A stretch of 64,000 nucleotides of DNA from JAOSJT01 sp035362335 (GTDB lineage Bacteria > Bacteroidota > Ignavibacteria > SZUA-365), in the NCBI GenBank assembly GCA_035362335.1, contig DAOSDL010000021.1, positions 1 through 64,000 on the forward strand, read 5' to 3'. Of this stretch, positions 51,802 through 60,519 are shown piece after piece. The first letter of the stretch is position 1, and each line of letters starts with the position of its first letter. The translations under genes and the position numbers were made by a program. The notes under the pieces were generated by a model, which searched no databases, was not told the origin of the DNA, and was given only the letters and a program-made list of their open reading frames with translations.

Positions 51802-52373
51802 TTCCGCTGCAGAGTATTCCCGACACGGTCACCATACGGGGCGACGTATTCGTACCCTTTATCAGCGCGGAGCGTCTGCACGAGCGTATCGCCGCATTGG
51901 CCGACAGCATCAGTACCGAGTACGAGGGACGTTCGCCGGTGTTCGTATGCGTCCTCAACGGCGCGTTCATGTTTTTTGCCGATCTCGTCCGCCAGGTGCG
52001 CATCGATTGCGAGGTGGATTTCATCAAACTCTCGAGCTACGGCGAAACCAAGATTTCCAGCGGGCGCGTGCGTCTGGACAAGGATATGAATTGCGAAATC
52101 GCCGGGCGGCACGTGTTGCTGGTCGAGGACATCGTCGACACGGGCTATTCTATCGACTATATGAAGAAGCTGATCGCCGCGAAGAACCCCGCGTCAATGA
52201 AAATTGTTACATTGCTGCACAAGCCGGCGAGCACGAAGATCGAACACGAACTGCACTACGTCGGCTTCGAGATTCCGCCGCGTTTCGTCGTGGGATACGG
52301 TTTGGATTATGCGCAGCAGGCGCGCAATCTGCCCGCCATTTACATACTCGACGGCGACGGCACACACGAATAA
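51798..52373 (+). CDS. hpt: Hypoxanthine phosphoribosyltransferase
   Basis: A 191-aa purine salvage enzyme that makes IMP/GMP from hypoxanthine/guanine and PRPP. The PRPP-binding loop is VEDIVDTGYS, the flexible loop SSYGETKISSGRV, the base-binding region KPASTKIEHELHYVG and the end DYAQQARNLPAIYIL. Length is typical (about 180-190). ATG 51798 overlaps the tilS stop (ATGA). Confidence 0.96.
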   Translation: MIPLQSIPDTVTIRGDVFVPFISAERLHERIAALADSISTEYEGRSPVFVCVLNGAFMFFADLVRQVRIDCEVDFIKLSSYGETKISSGRVRLDKDMNCEIAGRHVLLVEDIVDTGYSIDYMKKLIAAKNPASMKIVTLLHKPASTKIEHELHYVGFEIPPRFVVGYGLDYAQQARNLPAIYILDGDGTHE

Positions 52374-52393
52374 AACAGCACACAGCGAAATAC

Positions 52394-54544
52394 ATGCGAC
52401 ATCAACTCCCGAACTCCTGGTACATGGCATCGAACGACGACAAGGATCAGCGCCCGCCGCAGCGCCGCGATTCCGGCAAAAATCCGGAAGAGAACAACTG
52501 GACGCGCTACTCGAAGGTGATTCTCACCTGGTTGCTGGTCATTCTGGTCGCCTTCGTGGCCATGACCTTCCTTAACTCCCGTCCCGAACCGCCCGCGATC
52601 ACCTATTCGCAGTACGAGCGCCTGCTCGCCGGTGAGGTGAAGAATCTGGACGAATCCGTCGTCACCATCGTCAAGGCCACGGTGTACAAATCGAACCTGA
52701 ACGACTACGTGATGGAGGGCCAGCTCAATCAGATTGTCCCCTTGCGCACGCGCGAGGGCAAGACGGTGGATTCCAAGGCCTTCAGCGTGAATCTCGGCGC
52801 CGTCGATTCGCAGATGCAGAAAACCTGGATCGAAAAGGGCATCGATGTCACCTTCGAAGAACGCGATTCCGCATGGACGAATGCGCTGATCAACATTCTG
52901 CCGTGGATTTTCCTCATCGGTGTGTGGCTGTTCTTCATGCGGCGCATGCAGGCCGGCGCGGCGGGTGGTCCCAAAGGCCTGTTTTCCTTTGGCAAATCGC
53001 GCGCGCGCATGATCAACGAGAATTCGGTGCGCATCAATTTCTCGGATGTCGCCGGTGCCGATGAAGCGAAATACGAATTGCAGGAAGTGATAGAATTTCT
53101 CAAGGAGCCGGGCAAGTTCCAGCGGCTCGGTGGCAAAATTCCGCGCGGCGTGCTGCTGCTCGGCCCTCCGGGCACCGGCAAAACCCTGCTCGCGCGTGCC
53201 GTGGCCGGCGAGGCGGGCGTGCCGTTTTTCTCCATCTCCGGCGCGGAATTTGTCGAAATGTTTGTCGGCGTCGGCGCCAGCCGCGTGCGCGATTTGTTCG
53301 ACAACGCCAAGAAGAACTCGCCCTGCATCGTGTTCATCGATGAAATCGATGCCGTGGGGCGTCAGCGTGGAGCAGGCCTCGGTGGAGGCCACGACGAGCG
53401 CGAGCAGACGCTCAATCAGTTGCTCGTGGAAATGGACGGCTTCGAGCAGGGCAGCACGGTGATCATCATCGCCGCAACCAACCGGCCCGACGTGCTCGAC
53501 CCCGCCTTGCTGCGTCCCGGACGCTTCGATCGGCAGATCGTCGTGGATCGTCCCGATGTCAAGGGCCGCATGGGCATTCTCAAAGTGCACACGCGCAATA
53601 TCCCGCTCGATCCCGATGTGGATTTGGAAACCCTCGCGAAGGGGACGCCGGGTCTGGCCGGCGCCGAACTGGCGAATCTGGTGAACGAGGCCGCGCTGTA
53701 CGCCGCGCGCCGCAACATGAAAACCGTGTCGATGCACGACTTCGAACAGGCCAAGGACAAAGTGATGATGGGCATGGAGCGCAAAAGTCTCATCATTTCC
53801 GAGGCCGAGAAGCGCATGACGGCTTATCACGAAGCAGGTCACGTGCTTGTGGCCAAGATGATTCCCGAAGCCGATCCCGTGCACAAGGTCACTATCATTC
53901 CCCGCGGCCGCGCCCTGGGCGTGACCACGTATTTGCCGATAGACGAGAAGCACACCTACTCCAAGCCCTATCTCGAAGCCATGATTGCCTACGCGATGGG
54001 CGGACGGGCGGCGGAGTTGATCATTTTCAATCAGCTCACCACAGGCGCTGGCAACGACATCGAACGTGCCACCTCGCTTGCCCGGAAGATGGTGTGCGAA
54101 TGGGGCATGAGTGAGCTCGGACCATTGACCTTCGGCAGCAAACAGGAGGAAATTTTCCTCGGCCGCGAAATCGCCCAGCACCGCGACTACAGCGAGCAAA
54201 CCGCCGTGGCCATTGACGAAGCGGTCAAGGAAATCGTCACCGGCGGAATGAAGCGCGCGGAAGCGATTCTGAATGCGCATCGCGAAATTCTGGATCGCCT
54301 CGCCGAGGGTTTGCTCGAACGCGAAATTCTCGACAGCGAGGAAATCGATCTGCTGATTCGTGGCGAGGAATTGCCACCGCGGAAGATCACGAGCGACGGC
54401 AACGACTCTGTGAAAAAGCAGGGCGAGGACATGTTGAAAATCGACCAGGAGCGCGCGGAGAAAATCCGCAAGGCGGTCGAGGAAATGCAGAAACACGATG
54501 CGCGCGCGAAGCAGGACGCGTCGCAAGGCGACGGCAGCGCATGA
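52394..54544 (+). CDS. ftsH: ATP-dependent membrane metalloprotease FtsH
   Basis: A 716-aa inner-membrane AAA protease that degrades unassembled membrane proteins and some soluble regulators. Two membrane helices (~38-58 and ~170-188) flank a periplasmic domain. The AAA module has Walker A GPPGTGKT at 257-264, pore loop FVGVG, Walker B IVFIDEID and SRH ATNRPDVLDPALLRPGRFD. The zinc site is HEAGH at 479-483. The C-terminal tail is charged. The start could also be ATG 52424 (MASNDD); neither has a strong ribosome site. It overlaps the next gene by 4 bp. Confidence 0.96.
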   Translation: MRHQLPNSWYMASNDDKDQRPPQRRDSGKNPEENNWTRYSKVILTWLLVILVAFVAMTFLNSRPEPPAITYSQYERLLAGEVKNLDESVVTIVKATVYKSNLNDYVMEGQLNQIVPLRTREGKTVDSKAFSVNLGAVDSQMQKTWIEKGIDVTFEERDSAWTNALINILPWIFLIGVWLFFMRRMQAGAAGGPKGLFSFGKSRARMINENSVRINFSDVAGADEAKYELQEVIEFLKEPGKFQRLGGKIPRGVLLLGPPGTGKTLLARAVAGEAGVPFFSISGAEFVEMFVGVGASRVRDLFDNAKKNSPCIVFIDEIDAVGRQRGAGLGGGHDEREQTLNQLLVEMDGFEQGSTVIIIAATNRPDVLDPALLRPGRFDRQIVVDRPDVKGRMGILKVHTRNIPLDPDVDLETLAKGTPGLAGAELANLVNEAALYAARRNMKTVSMHDFEQAKDKVMMGMERKSLIISEAEKRMTAYHEAGHVLVAKMIPEADPVHKVTIIPRGRALGVTTYLPIDEKHTYSKPYLEAMIAYAMGGRAAELIIFNQLTTGAGNDIERATSLARKMVCEWGMSELGPLTFGSKQEEIFLGREIAQHRDYSEQTAVAIDEAVKEIVTGGMKRAEAILNAHREILDRLAEGLLEREILDSEEIDLLIRGEELPPRKITSDGNDSVKKQGEDMLKIDQERAEKIRKAVEEMQKHDARAKQDASQGDGSA

Positions 54545-55224
54545 CGCAAGACCCTGGCGCATCGCGCCATTCGGCGGGCGAGGCGGTTTCGTTCAAGTCC
54601 GAACTGCTGCGCAAGGGCATTCATCTCATGTCCATCTCCATTCCGGTGGTGTATACCTTCATCACGCGGGATCAGGCCTTGCTCATGCTCATTCCTCTCA
54701 CCGCGGTGTTCCTGGTGGCGGATGTGCTGCGCAGTTTTCACGAGCCGACCTTCCGTCTCTACCATACCATCTTCGGGCACATGCTGCGCGAGCACGAGAA
54801 GACGTTGGAGAAAAAAACATTGAACGGTGCCACCTGGGTGCTGATCTCCGCCACGTTTTGCGTGCTGCTTTTTCCCAAGGTGATCACCGTCACCGCCTTC
54901 GCGGTGCTGATCATCTCCGATACCACGGCGGCACTCGTCGGTCGGCGTTTCGGCACGCGCAAGTACCGGGGCAAGACGCTCGAGGGATCCTCGGCCTTCG
55001 TGCTCTCCGCCATTTTGGTCATCCTCTTCACACCGAAGCTCACCGGCACCTTCACCGAGTATCTGATCATGAGCATCTCGGCGGTGGTGGGCGCGGTGGC
55101 CGAGGTGTTTTCCTTCGACATCATCGACGACAACTTCGCCATACCCGTGGCTCTCGGCGCGGCCCTCTGGCTGCTCTACGCCGTGGCCTTTCCCGGATTG
55201 AACATTTACGCACTGGATGGCTGA
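54541..55224 (+). CDS. Dolichol/phytol kinase-family CTP-dependent lipid kinase
   Basis: A 227-aa membrane protein with about six helices. The signature SDTTAALVGRRFGTRKYRGKTLEGS matches the conserved region of the phosphatidate cytidylyltransferase/dolichol-kinase-like family (Dgk1, VTE5, Sec59), in which a polyprenol, phytol or diacylglycerol is phosphorylated. RKGIHLMS near the N-terminus is another family motif. Substrate unknown. ATGA overlap with ftsH and an 8-bp overlap with the next gene. Confidence 0.85.
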   Translation: MTQDPGASRHSAGEAVSFKSELLRKGIHLMSISIPVVYTFITRDQALLMLIPLTAVFLVADVLRSFHEPTFRLYHTIFGHMLREHEKTLEKKTLNGATWVLISATFCVLLFPKVITVTAFAVLIISDTTAALVGRRFGTRKYRGKTLEGSSAFVLSAILVILFTPKLTGTFTEYLIMSISAVVGAVAEVFSFDIIDDNFAIPVALGAALWLLYAVAFPGLNIYALDG

Positions 55225-56290
55225 CATGCGCGCGCACCTTTCGCTTTTCGTCATCGCCTCTCTTGTTCTCCTCTCCGCCTGCGACATCGATGGGAAAAAC
55301 GAAGCCATAGGCGACAACGACGTTATCACCTTGATCTGCGACAGCAGCGACTACGACGCGTTGCAGGAGGTGATTGAAAACGCTTTCACGAAACCCTTCT
55401 TCACGCCGCAACCCGAGGTGTGGTTCCGTATCGTGCGGCACGACCTGGGCGATTTGCTGGATGTGAAAAAGGATCGCAATATCGTAATCATCGGCGCGCT
55501 CGACGCCGGCAACAGTATGGGCGACTACATGCGCTCGGCGCTCGATGCCGACGTGCAGGCACTGGTGCGCAAGGGCGAGCAGCATGTGTTCGTGCAACGC
55601 GATCTCTGGTACCGGGGGCAGACGGTGATGCATATCGCCGGAGCGACGCTCGACGATGTGCGCAATTACATGACCTCGCATGGTCCCGAGCTGGAGTATT
55701 TTCTGAAAAGCGCCTGGGACGAGCGCGAGCGCAAACGCCTGCTGCGCATGCCCCGCGAAGAGGACATCGAACAGCGTCTCGCGGAGAAGCACGGCTTCGG
55801 TATGTGCGTGATCAAGGATTGGTTTGTCGGAAAAGATTCCAGCGCCATTGGTGCCGTGCTGCTGCGCCGGCAGTCGCCTGCCGAAACCGAGCGCTGGGTG
55901 CTGGTGCATTATGTGGACAATGCGAGTCCGGAAATGCTGACCAACGACGTGGCCTACGCCACGCGCAACCGCCTCAGCGAAATCTTGTACCGCACCTACG
56001 ACGATTCCTCGTGGGTGGTGATCGATTCGGTGAATTATCTGCAATTCGACGAAGTGAATTTCCAGGACCGCTTTGCCATTCGCATGAAAGGGCTGTGGCG
56101 GATGAACGATTATTCCATGGGCGGTCCCTTCGTGAGTTATCTGTTCTACGACGAGCAACAGCGCCGTCTGTACTTCATCGATGGTTCGGCCTTCGCGCCG
56201 AAGTATGAGAAGAAAAAGCTGATCCAGGATCTGGACGTGATGCTCTCGACCTTCAAAGCGCTGCCCCGCAACGAAAAAACGCCCTCCTGA
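55217..56290 (+). CDS. DUF4837-family lipoprotein
   Basis: A 357-aa predicted lipoprotein: N-terminus MADMRAHLSLFVIASLVLLSAC with lipobox LLSAC, so C22 is expected to be acylated. The mature part resembles DUF4837, a Bacteroidota-type family of unknown function (VWFRIVRHDLGDLL; FVQRDLWYRGQTVMHIAGA; RMNDYSMGGPFVSYLFYD). No catalytic motif is evident. Membership in this operon with lipid and envelope genes suggests a cell-envelope role. Start overlaps the lipid kinase gene. Confidence 0.82.
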   Translation: MADMRAHLSLFVIASLVLLSACDIDGKNEAIGDNDVITLICDSSDYDALQEVIENAFTKPFFTPQPEVWFRIVRHDLGDLLDVKKDRNIVIIGALDAGNSMGDYMRSALDADVQALVRKGEQHVFVQRDLWYRGQTVMHIAGATLDDVRNYMTSHGPELEYFLKSAWDERERKRLLRMPREEDIEQRLAEKHGFGMCVIKDWFVGKDSSAIGAVLLRRQSPAETERWVLVHYVDNASPEMLTNDVAYATRNRLSEILYRTYDDSSWVVIDSVNYLQFDEVNFQDRFAIRMKGLWRMNDYSMGGPFVSYLFYDEQQRRLYFIDGSAFAPKYEKKKLIQDLDVMLSTFKALPRNEKTPS

Positions 56291-57237
56291 TGCGCGCGGC
56301 CGGCGGGCATCGGAGGAAGCTGCTGTTCTGGGCCGCGAAAATTCTCGCGGCCGCTCTGCTCCTCACCGTGTTGCTGCGCCATCTCGACGCGCGACACTTG
56401 CTCGAGGCGGCTTCGCGCGCCAACGCCCCGCTGCTCCTGGCTGCGGTGCTGCTGCTCCTTCCCAATCTTGCCGCACAATACGCGAAATGGGCCCTGCTCC
56501 TGCGCCGTGTGCGCCCCGAGGCCACAGCACGCGAAGTGCGGGATTCTCTTCTGCTCGGCTTCTCCCTCGGTTTGGCCACTCCTGCCCGCGTGGGCGAGTT
56601 CGGTGGAAGGGCCGCTGCTCTGCACCGCGACGATGCGCCACAGCTCATGGGACTCACGGCGGTGGATAAATTTCTGACGATGATCGTCACGCTCGTCGTG
56701 GGTATCGCAGGCACGGCGCTGTTTGCCGCACGCTATCCCTTTGTCGACGCCGTGGCGTTGATCGCAGCGTCGCTGCTTGCCGGTGCTGCGCTGGCTGTTG
56801 CGGTGCTGCTCCTGCTGCGCGCTCGCGCCGCGAGCGACTCCGCACGCCTTCTCCCGCGCCTGTTGCGCGGCGTGGCGGAGGGAATGCGCAGCGTGGACGC
56901 GTCGACACTCCGTCGGGCGCTGCTGCTGTCGGCGCTCTTTTATCTCACCTTCTCGGCGCAGTTTCTGCTGCTGTTGTGCGCGTTCGGTCCCTGCGATCTG
57001 CCGGGCACCGTGGCAGGCATCACCGTGGTGATGCTGGTAAAAACGGTGATTCCACCGGTCACCTTGGGTGAATTGGGTGTGCGCGAAGGAGCCTCGGTAC
57101 TGGTGTTCGGCTTGGCGGGCATGTCCACCGCCGTGGCTTTCAACGCCTCGCTGCTGCTCTTCGTCATCAATCTGCTCCTTCCCGCCTTGCTCGGTGTTCC
57201 CTTGCTGCTGCGCTTGCGAAGGAGGGGACTCGCGTGA
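56290..57237 (+). CDS. Lysylphosphatidylglycerol synthase-like membrane flippase
   Basis: A 315-aa integral membrane protein with about seven to eight helices, in the LPG synthase TM/UPF0104 (AglD/MprF N-terminal) family. Family signature: SLGLATPARVGEFGGRA, an internal helix hairpin, and VKTVIPPVTLGELGVREGAS near the C-terminus. It likely moves or modifies a polar lipid or lipid-linked sugar, consistent with the adjacent glycosyltransferase. Stop/start overlap with the lipoprotein gene (TGATG) and with the next gene (GTGA). Confidence 0.85.
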   Translation: MRAAGGHRRKLLFWAAKILAAALLLTVLLRHLDARHLLEAASRANAPLLLAAVLLLLPNLAAQYAKWALLLRRVRPEATAREVRDSLLLGFSLGLATPARVGEFGGRAAALHRDDAPQLMGLTAVDKFLTMIVTLVVGIAGTALFAARYPFVDAVALIAASLLAGAALAVAVLLLLRARAASDSARLLPRLLRGVAEGMRSVDASTLRRALLLSALFYLTFSAQFLLLLCAFGPCDLPGTVAGITVVMLVKTVIPPVTLGELGVREGASVLVFGLAGMSTAVAFNASLLLFVINLLLPALLGVPLLLRLRRRGLA

Positions 57238-58406
57238 TCGCGTTCGCCTGGCTGTCGATGCTTGTACTGCTCACCGCGGTGTACGCGCTGTTCACCGTGC
57301 GCATGCGCGCGGGTCTGCGTCTGCTGCGTGCCGATGCCTCGGTCGAGCATGACACGGTGCCGGACGAGGCGCTACCTTCGTTGACCGTGGTGGTGCCGAT
57401 GCGCAACGAACGCGGCAACATTCCGCGCCTGCTTTCCTCGCTGCGCGGGCAGGACTATCCCGTGTCGCGGCGGGAAGTGCTTTTCGTGGACGACCATTCC
57501 GATGATGGCGGTGTCGAGCTGTTGGAAACTCTGGTCGAGCATGAACACGCCGAAAGAGTCTTGCGCATGCCCGCGGGTCGTCAGGGCAAGAAGGCCGCAA
57601 TCGCCCACGCCGTCGCATATGCGCGGGGCACGGTGATCGTGAGCACCGATGCCGATTGCGTACACAAGGCAGGGTGGCTTCGCGCCATGGCGCAGCCCTT
57701 TGTACACGGTGCCGATGTCGTGGCGGGTCCGGTGGTGCTGGATGGAGAAGGAGGCATGTTCGGCCGCATGCAGGCGCTGGAATTCCTGGGCCTGGTGGGC
57801 GTGGGTGCGGGGTTCTTCGGTATTGGTTATCCGCGCATGTGTAACGGGGCGAATCTGGCGTACAGCGTGGCACGCTTCCACGAGGCGGGGGGGTATGCCG
57901 ACAATCAGGACGTACACAGCGGCGACGACGAATTTCTGCTGCGCACCATTGTGTACCGCCTCGGTGGCGCGGCGCATTTTGTCACCGACGAACCGGCGAT
58001 TGTACGCACGGCCGCACAACGCGGAGTATTCGCGTTTTTACGCCAGCGTGTGCGGTGGGTATCGAAAAGCCGTTACAACGAAGACGGGCGCTTCGTGTCC
58101 TTTCTCGTGCTGTTGTTTGCCTACTTCGTTGGACTCCTTGGCCTGCCGGTCATTGCCGTCACTGGATCCGCGGCGGCGGCGCTTTCCTTGCTGTTGTGGG
58201 TGGTGAAAATGGTATTGGATGGATTGGTCCTGTTTCCAGCCGCGCGGCTGTTCCGGCAGCCGATACGGCTCCCCGATCTGCTCGTTGCGGAGCTGTTGCA
58301 TCCCGTGTATCTTGTGCTGGTGTCACTACTGGGTATACGAGGATCGTTTGCATGGAAGGGTCGCAGATTGAGGAACCGGCGCAGCCGCTCAGCAATTTCT
58401 GGTTGA
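57234..58406 (+). CDS. Family 2 glycosyltransferase, membrane-associated
   Basis: A 390-aa enzyme with GTG 57234 preceded by AGGAGGGG. An N-terminal membrane helix precedes the GT-A fold: SLTVVVPMRNERGNIPRLL, VLFVDDHSDDG, VSTDADCVHKA (DxD), acceptor-side GDDEFLLRTI, and the QRVRW motif (QxxRW type) of processive or membrane glycosyltransferases. Two or three C-terminal membrane helices follow. It probably transfers a sugar to a lipid carrier. The end overlaps the CPBP gene by 55 bp. Confidence 0.9.
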   Translation: MIAFAWLSMLVLLTAVYALFTVRMRAGLRLLRADASVEHDTVPDEALPSLTVVVPMRNERGNIPRLLSSLRGQDYPVSRREVLFVDDHSDDGGVELLETLVEHEHAERVLRMPAGRQGKKAAIAHAVAYARGTVIVSTDADCVHKAGWLRAMAQPFVHGADVVAGPVVLDGEGGMFGRMQALEFLGLVGVGAGFFGIGYPRMCNGANLAYSVARFHEAGGYADNQDVHSGDDEFLLRTIVYRLGGAAHFVTDEPAIVRTAAQRGVFAFLRQRVRWVSKSRYNEDGRFVSFLVLLFAYFVGLLGLPVIAVTGSAAAALSLLLWVVKMVLDGLVLFPAARLFRQPIRLPDLLVAELLHPVYLVLVSLLGIRGSFAWKGRRLRNRRSRSAISG

Positions 58407-59254
58407 GGGAAAGCGAACTGCGCTTTGGATGGAAACTGGCCGCTTTCGGCGGCGTCTTCCTTTTTCTCACCATACTTTTGACAATTCCCGCCTTGCTGGC
58501 CGAAGTGGCCGGCACCGAGGCGTGGCTGGCGGTGCAATTGCTGTCCGTGGCCGGCGCGAGCGCCTTCTGCATGCTTGCCATGGAGCGCGCGTCGGTGCTC
58601 GACGTGGGTGTGCGCTGGTCGCGTTCGGCCGCTCCCGCCTTGCTTGTGGGTTTGCTGCTCGGTATGCTCATGCCCGCGGTGATTGTGGCTGTGGAACTCG
58701 CCGCTGGTTTGGCCGGTATCAGTCGAATGCACTTCAACACCCTCCATATCCTCGCAGGCGGTTTCGCACAATTCACTATCGTCTCCGTCTCCGAGGAAGT
58801 GCTCGCGCGGGGATATCCCTTTCTCGTGCTGCAGCGGCGTTTCAGCGCCACCGTCGCGGTGCTCGTCACCGCCGCGGTGTTCAGTCTGATGCATCTCGGC
58901 AATCCCGGTATTCAGTGGTTCGCGTTGCTCAACATCTTCCTCGCCGGTGTCTGGCTGGGTGTGGCACGCGTGGCGAGCGGGGCACTGTGGCTGCCGATAG
59001 GACTGCATCTGACGTGGAATTTCACCATTGGCCCGCTGTTCGGACTGCCGGTCAGCGGCATTGTCGGACAAAGCGTGCTGTTGACGCGCAACAGCGGGCC
59101 GGAATGGATCACGGGTGGAATGTTCGGTCCGGAGGGTGGGGTGCTGGCCAGCACGGTGTTGGTGGCGGGTACGGTGTTGCTTGTATTGCCACCGCTGCGA
59201 CGCTGGATTGCTCCACGCAATGATGTACCACAGGTGAATGAACAGGAAGGATGA
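58352..59254 (+). CDS. CPBP-family intramembrane metalloprotease
   Basis: A 300-aa membrane protein of the CAAX-protease/bacteriocin-processing family. Active-site motifs: EEVLAR (E148, E149, R153), FSLMH (F177, H181) and HLTWN (H219, N223). At least seven hydrophobic helices. The start at 58352 lies inside the glycosyltransferase gene in another frame, so translational coupling is likely. A longer upstream frame exists but overlaps fully with the glycosyltransferase and was rejected. Confidence 0.88.
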   Translation: MEGSQIEEPAQPLSNFWLRESELRFGWKLAAFGGVFLFLTILLTIPALLAEVAGTEAWLAVQLLSVAGASAFCMLAMERASVLDVGVRWSRSAAPALLVGLLLGMLMPAVIVAVELAAGLAGISRMHFNTLHILAGGFAQFTIVSVSEEVLARGYPFLVLQRRFSATVAVLVTAAVFSLMHLGNPGIQWFALLNIFLAGVWLGVARVASGALWLPIGLHLTWNFTIGPLFGLPVSGIVGQSVLLTRNSGPEWITGGMFGPEGGVLASTVLVAGTVLLVLPPLRRWIAPRNDVPQVNEQEG

Positions 59255-60405
59255 CGATGCCACGATTCGGTGTAGCCCTGATGTTGCTTGTTGCGCTCGC
59301 CGCGCCTCTGCGTGCGCAATGGATCGACGATCCCGAGATCGATAAAACGCTCAGCAAAGGAATTCGCGATACATACAATCTCCGTTTCGAGGCCGCCGAT
59401 GCGGCATTTGCAACGGTCGTCAAAGCGCATCCCGACCATCCCGCGGGACATTTTTTCCTCGCGATGGTGGAATGGTGGCGCATTCTCATCGATATCGACA
59501 ACGAATCGCGTGACGACAAATTCTACGACATGCTCGATGATGTGATCGATCTCTGCGACCGTCGCTTGAAGAAGAACGAACGCGATCTGGCGGGACTGTT
59601 TTTCAAAGGCGGCTCCATCGGCTTCAAGGGACGCTTGCTCGCGAACCGCAAGAGCTGGGTCAAAGCCGCGACCACCGGCAAGGAAGCGTTGCCCGTGGTG
59701 CTCGACGCAGCCGACATCGCGCCCGACAACGCCGATCTGGCATTCGGCACCGGCATCTACGATTACTACACCGCCGTGCTCCCCGGCAAGTATCCCGTGC
59801 TCAAGCCGCTGATGGTCTTCCTTCCCGAGGGCAGCCGTGCCCGCGGGCTGAAGGAACTCAAGCTTGCGGCCGAGAAAGGGCGCTTCGCCAACTGGGAGGC
59901 GAAGTACTTCCTGATGCAGACCTACTACAGCATCGAGAACAAGCCCTCCGAAGCGTTGACCTATGCGCGCGAGCTGGCGGGCGAATTTCCGGATAATCCC
60001 GTCTTTCATCGCTACGTGGGCCGCACCTTCGTGAAGCTGGGCAACTGGGACGACGCCGCGCGCGTCTTTGCCGACATCATCGCGAATGTGCAGAAGGGCA
60101 AACGCGGGTACAGCAAATCCATGTTGCGCGAGGCGCAGTACTACTCGGGCTATGCCGCAATGATAGCGCGCGATTACAACGCCGCAATGAAGGCGTTGGT
60201 GGAATGCGACCGCATCTCCCGCGAACTGGACGAGGAACCTTCGGGTTACATGATCATGGCGAATCTTCGCATGGGCATGCTGCACGACGTGCAGAAGCAA
60301 CGTAGTTTTGCCAACAAACAGTATGACAAGGTGCTGCGTCTGCCCGACTTCAACGGCAGCCGTTCCCTCGCAACGCGCTACAAAAAGACTCCGTACACCT
60401 TTTAA
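59251..60405 (+). CDS. Exported TPR-like protein
   Basis: A 384-aa periplasmic or surface protein with signal peptide MTMPRFGVALMLLVALAAPLRAQ. The body consists of helical hairpins with TPR-like spacing (NLRFEAADAAFATVVKAHPDHPAGHFFLA; DDAARVFADIIANVQKGK; DYNAAMKALVECDRIS) and a YDYYTAVLPGKYP motif shared by a group of uncharacterised tetratricopeptide proteins. ATGA overlap with the CPBP gene. It probably acts as a scaffold; its partner is unknown. Last gene of the operon. Confidence 0.82.
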   Translation: MTMPRFGVALMLLVALAAPLRAQWIDDPEIDKTLSKGIRDTYNLRFEAADAAFATVVKAHPDHPAGHFFLAMVEWWRILIDIDNESRDDKFYDMLDDVIDLCDRRLKKNERDLAGLFFKGGSIGFKGRLLANRKSWVKAATTGKEALPVVLDAADIAPDNADLAFGTGIYDYYTAVLPGKYPVLKPLMVFLPEGSRARGLKELKLAAEKGRFANWEAKYFLMQTYYSIENKPSEALTYARELAGEFPDNPVFHRYVGRTFVKLGNWDDAARVFADIIANVQKGKRGYSKSMLREAQYYSGYAAMIARDYNAAMKALVECDRISRELDEEPSGYMIMANLRMGMLHDVQKQRSFANKQYDKVLRLPDFNGSRSLATRYKKTPYTF

Positions 60406-60465
60406 TCCGGATCGGTCGTTTGCGGTCGGATTCGAAGTAGCACCGGTAAACACACGCACCGTAAT

Positions 60466-60500
60466 AAAAAAGCCGCACCCCTTTCGGGATGCGGCTTTTT
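60466..60500. terminator. Bidirectional rho-independent terminator
   Basis: An 11-bp stem AAAAAGCCGCA/TGCGGCTTTTT (60467-60477 and 60490-60500) extended by CCC/GGG inside; A- and T-runs on both sides serve both converging operons. Confidence 0.92.
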
Positions 60501-60519
60501 CCACATTGAAGGGGGGAGT

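Noticed and set aside
58055..58351. Extension of the CPBP protease by 99 codons
   Set aside because: It overlaps the glycosyltransferase gene in another frame and lacks coding character; the domain starts after 58352.
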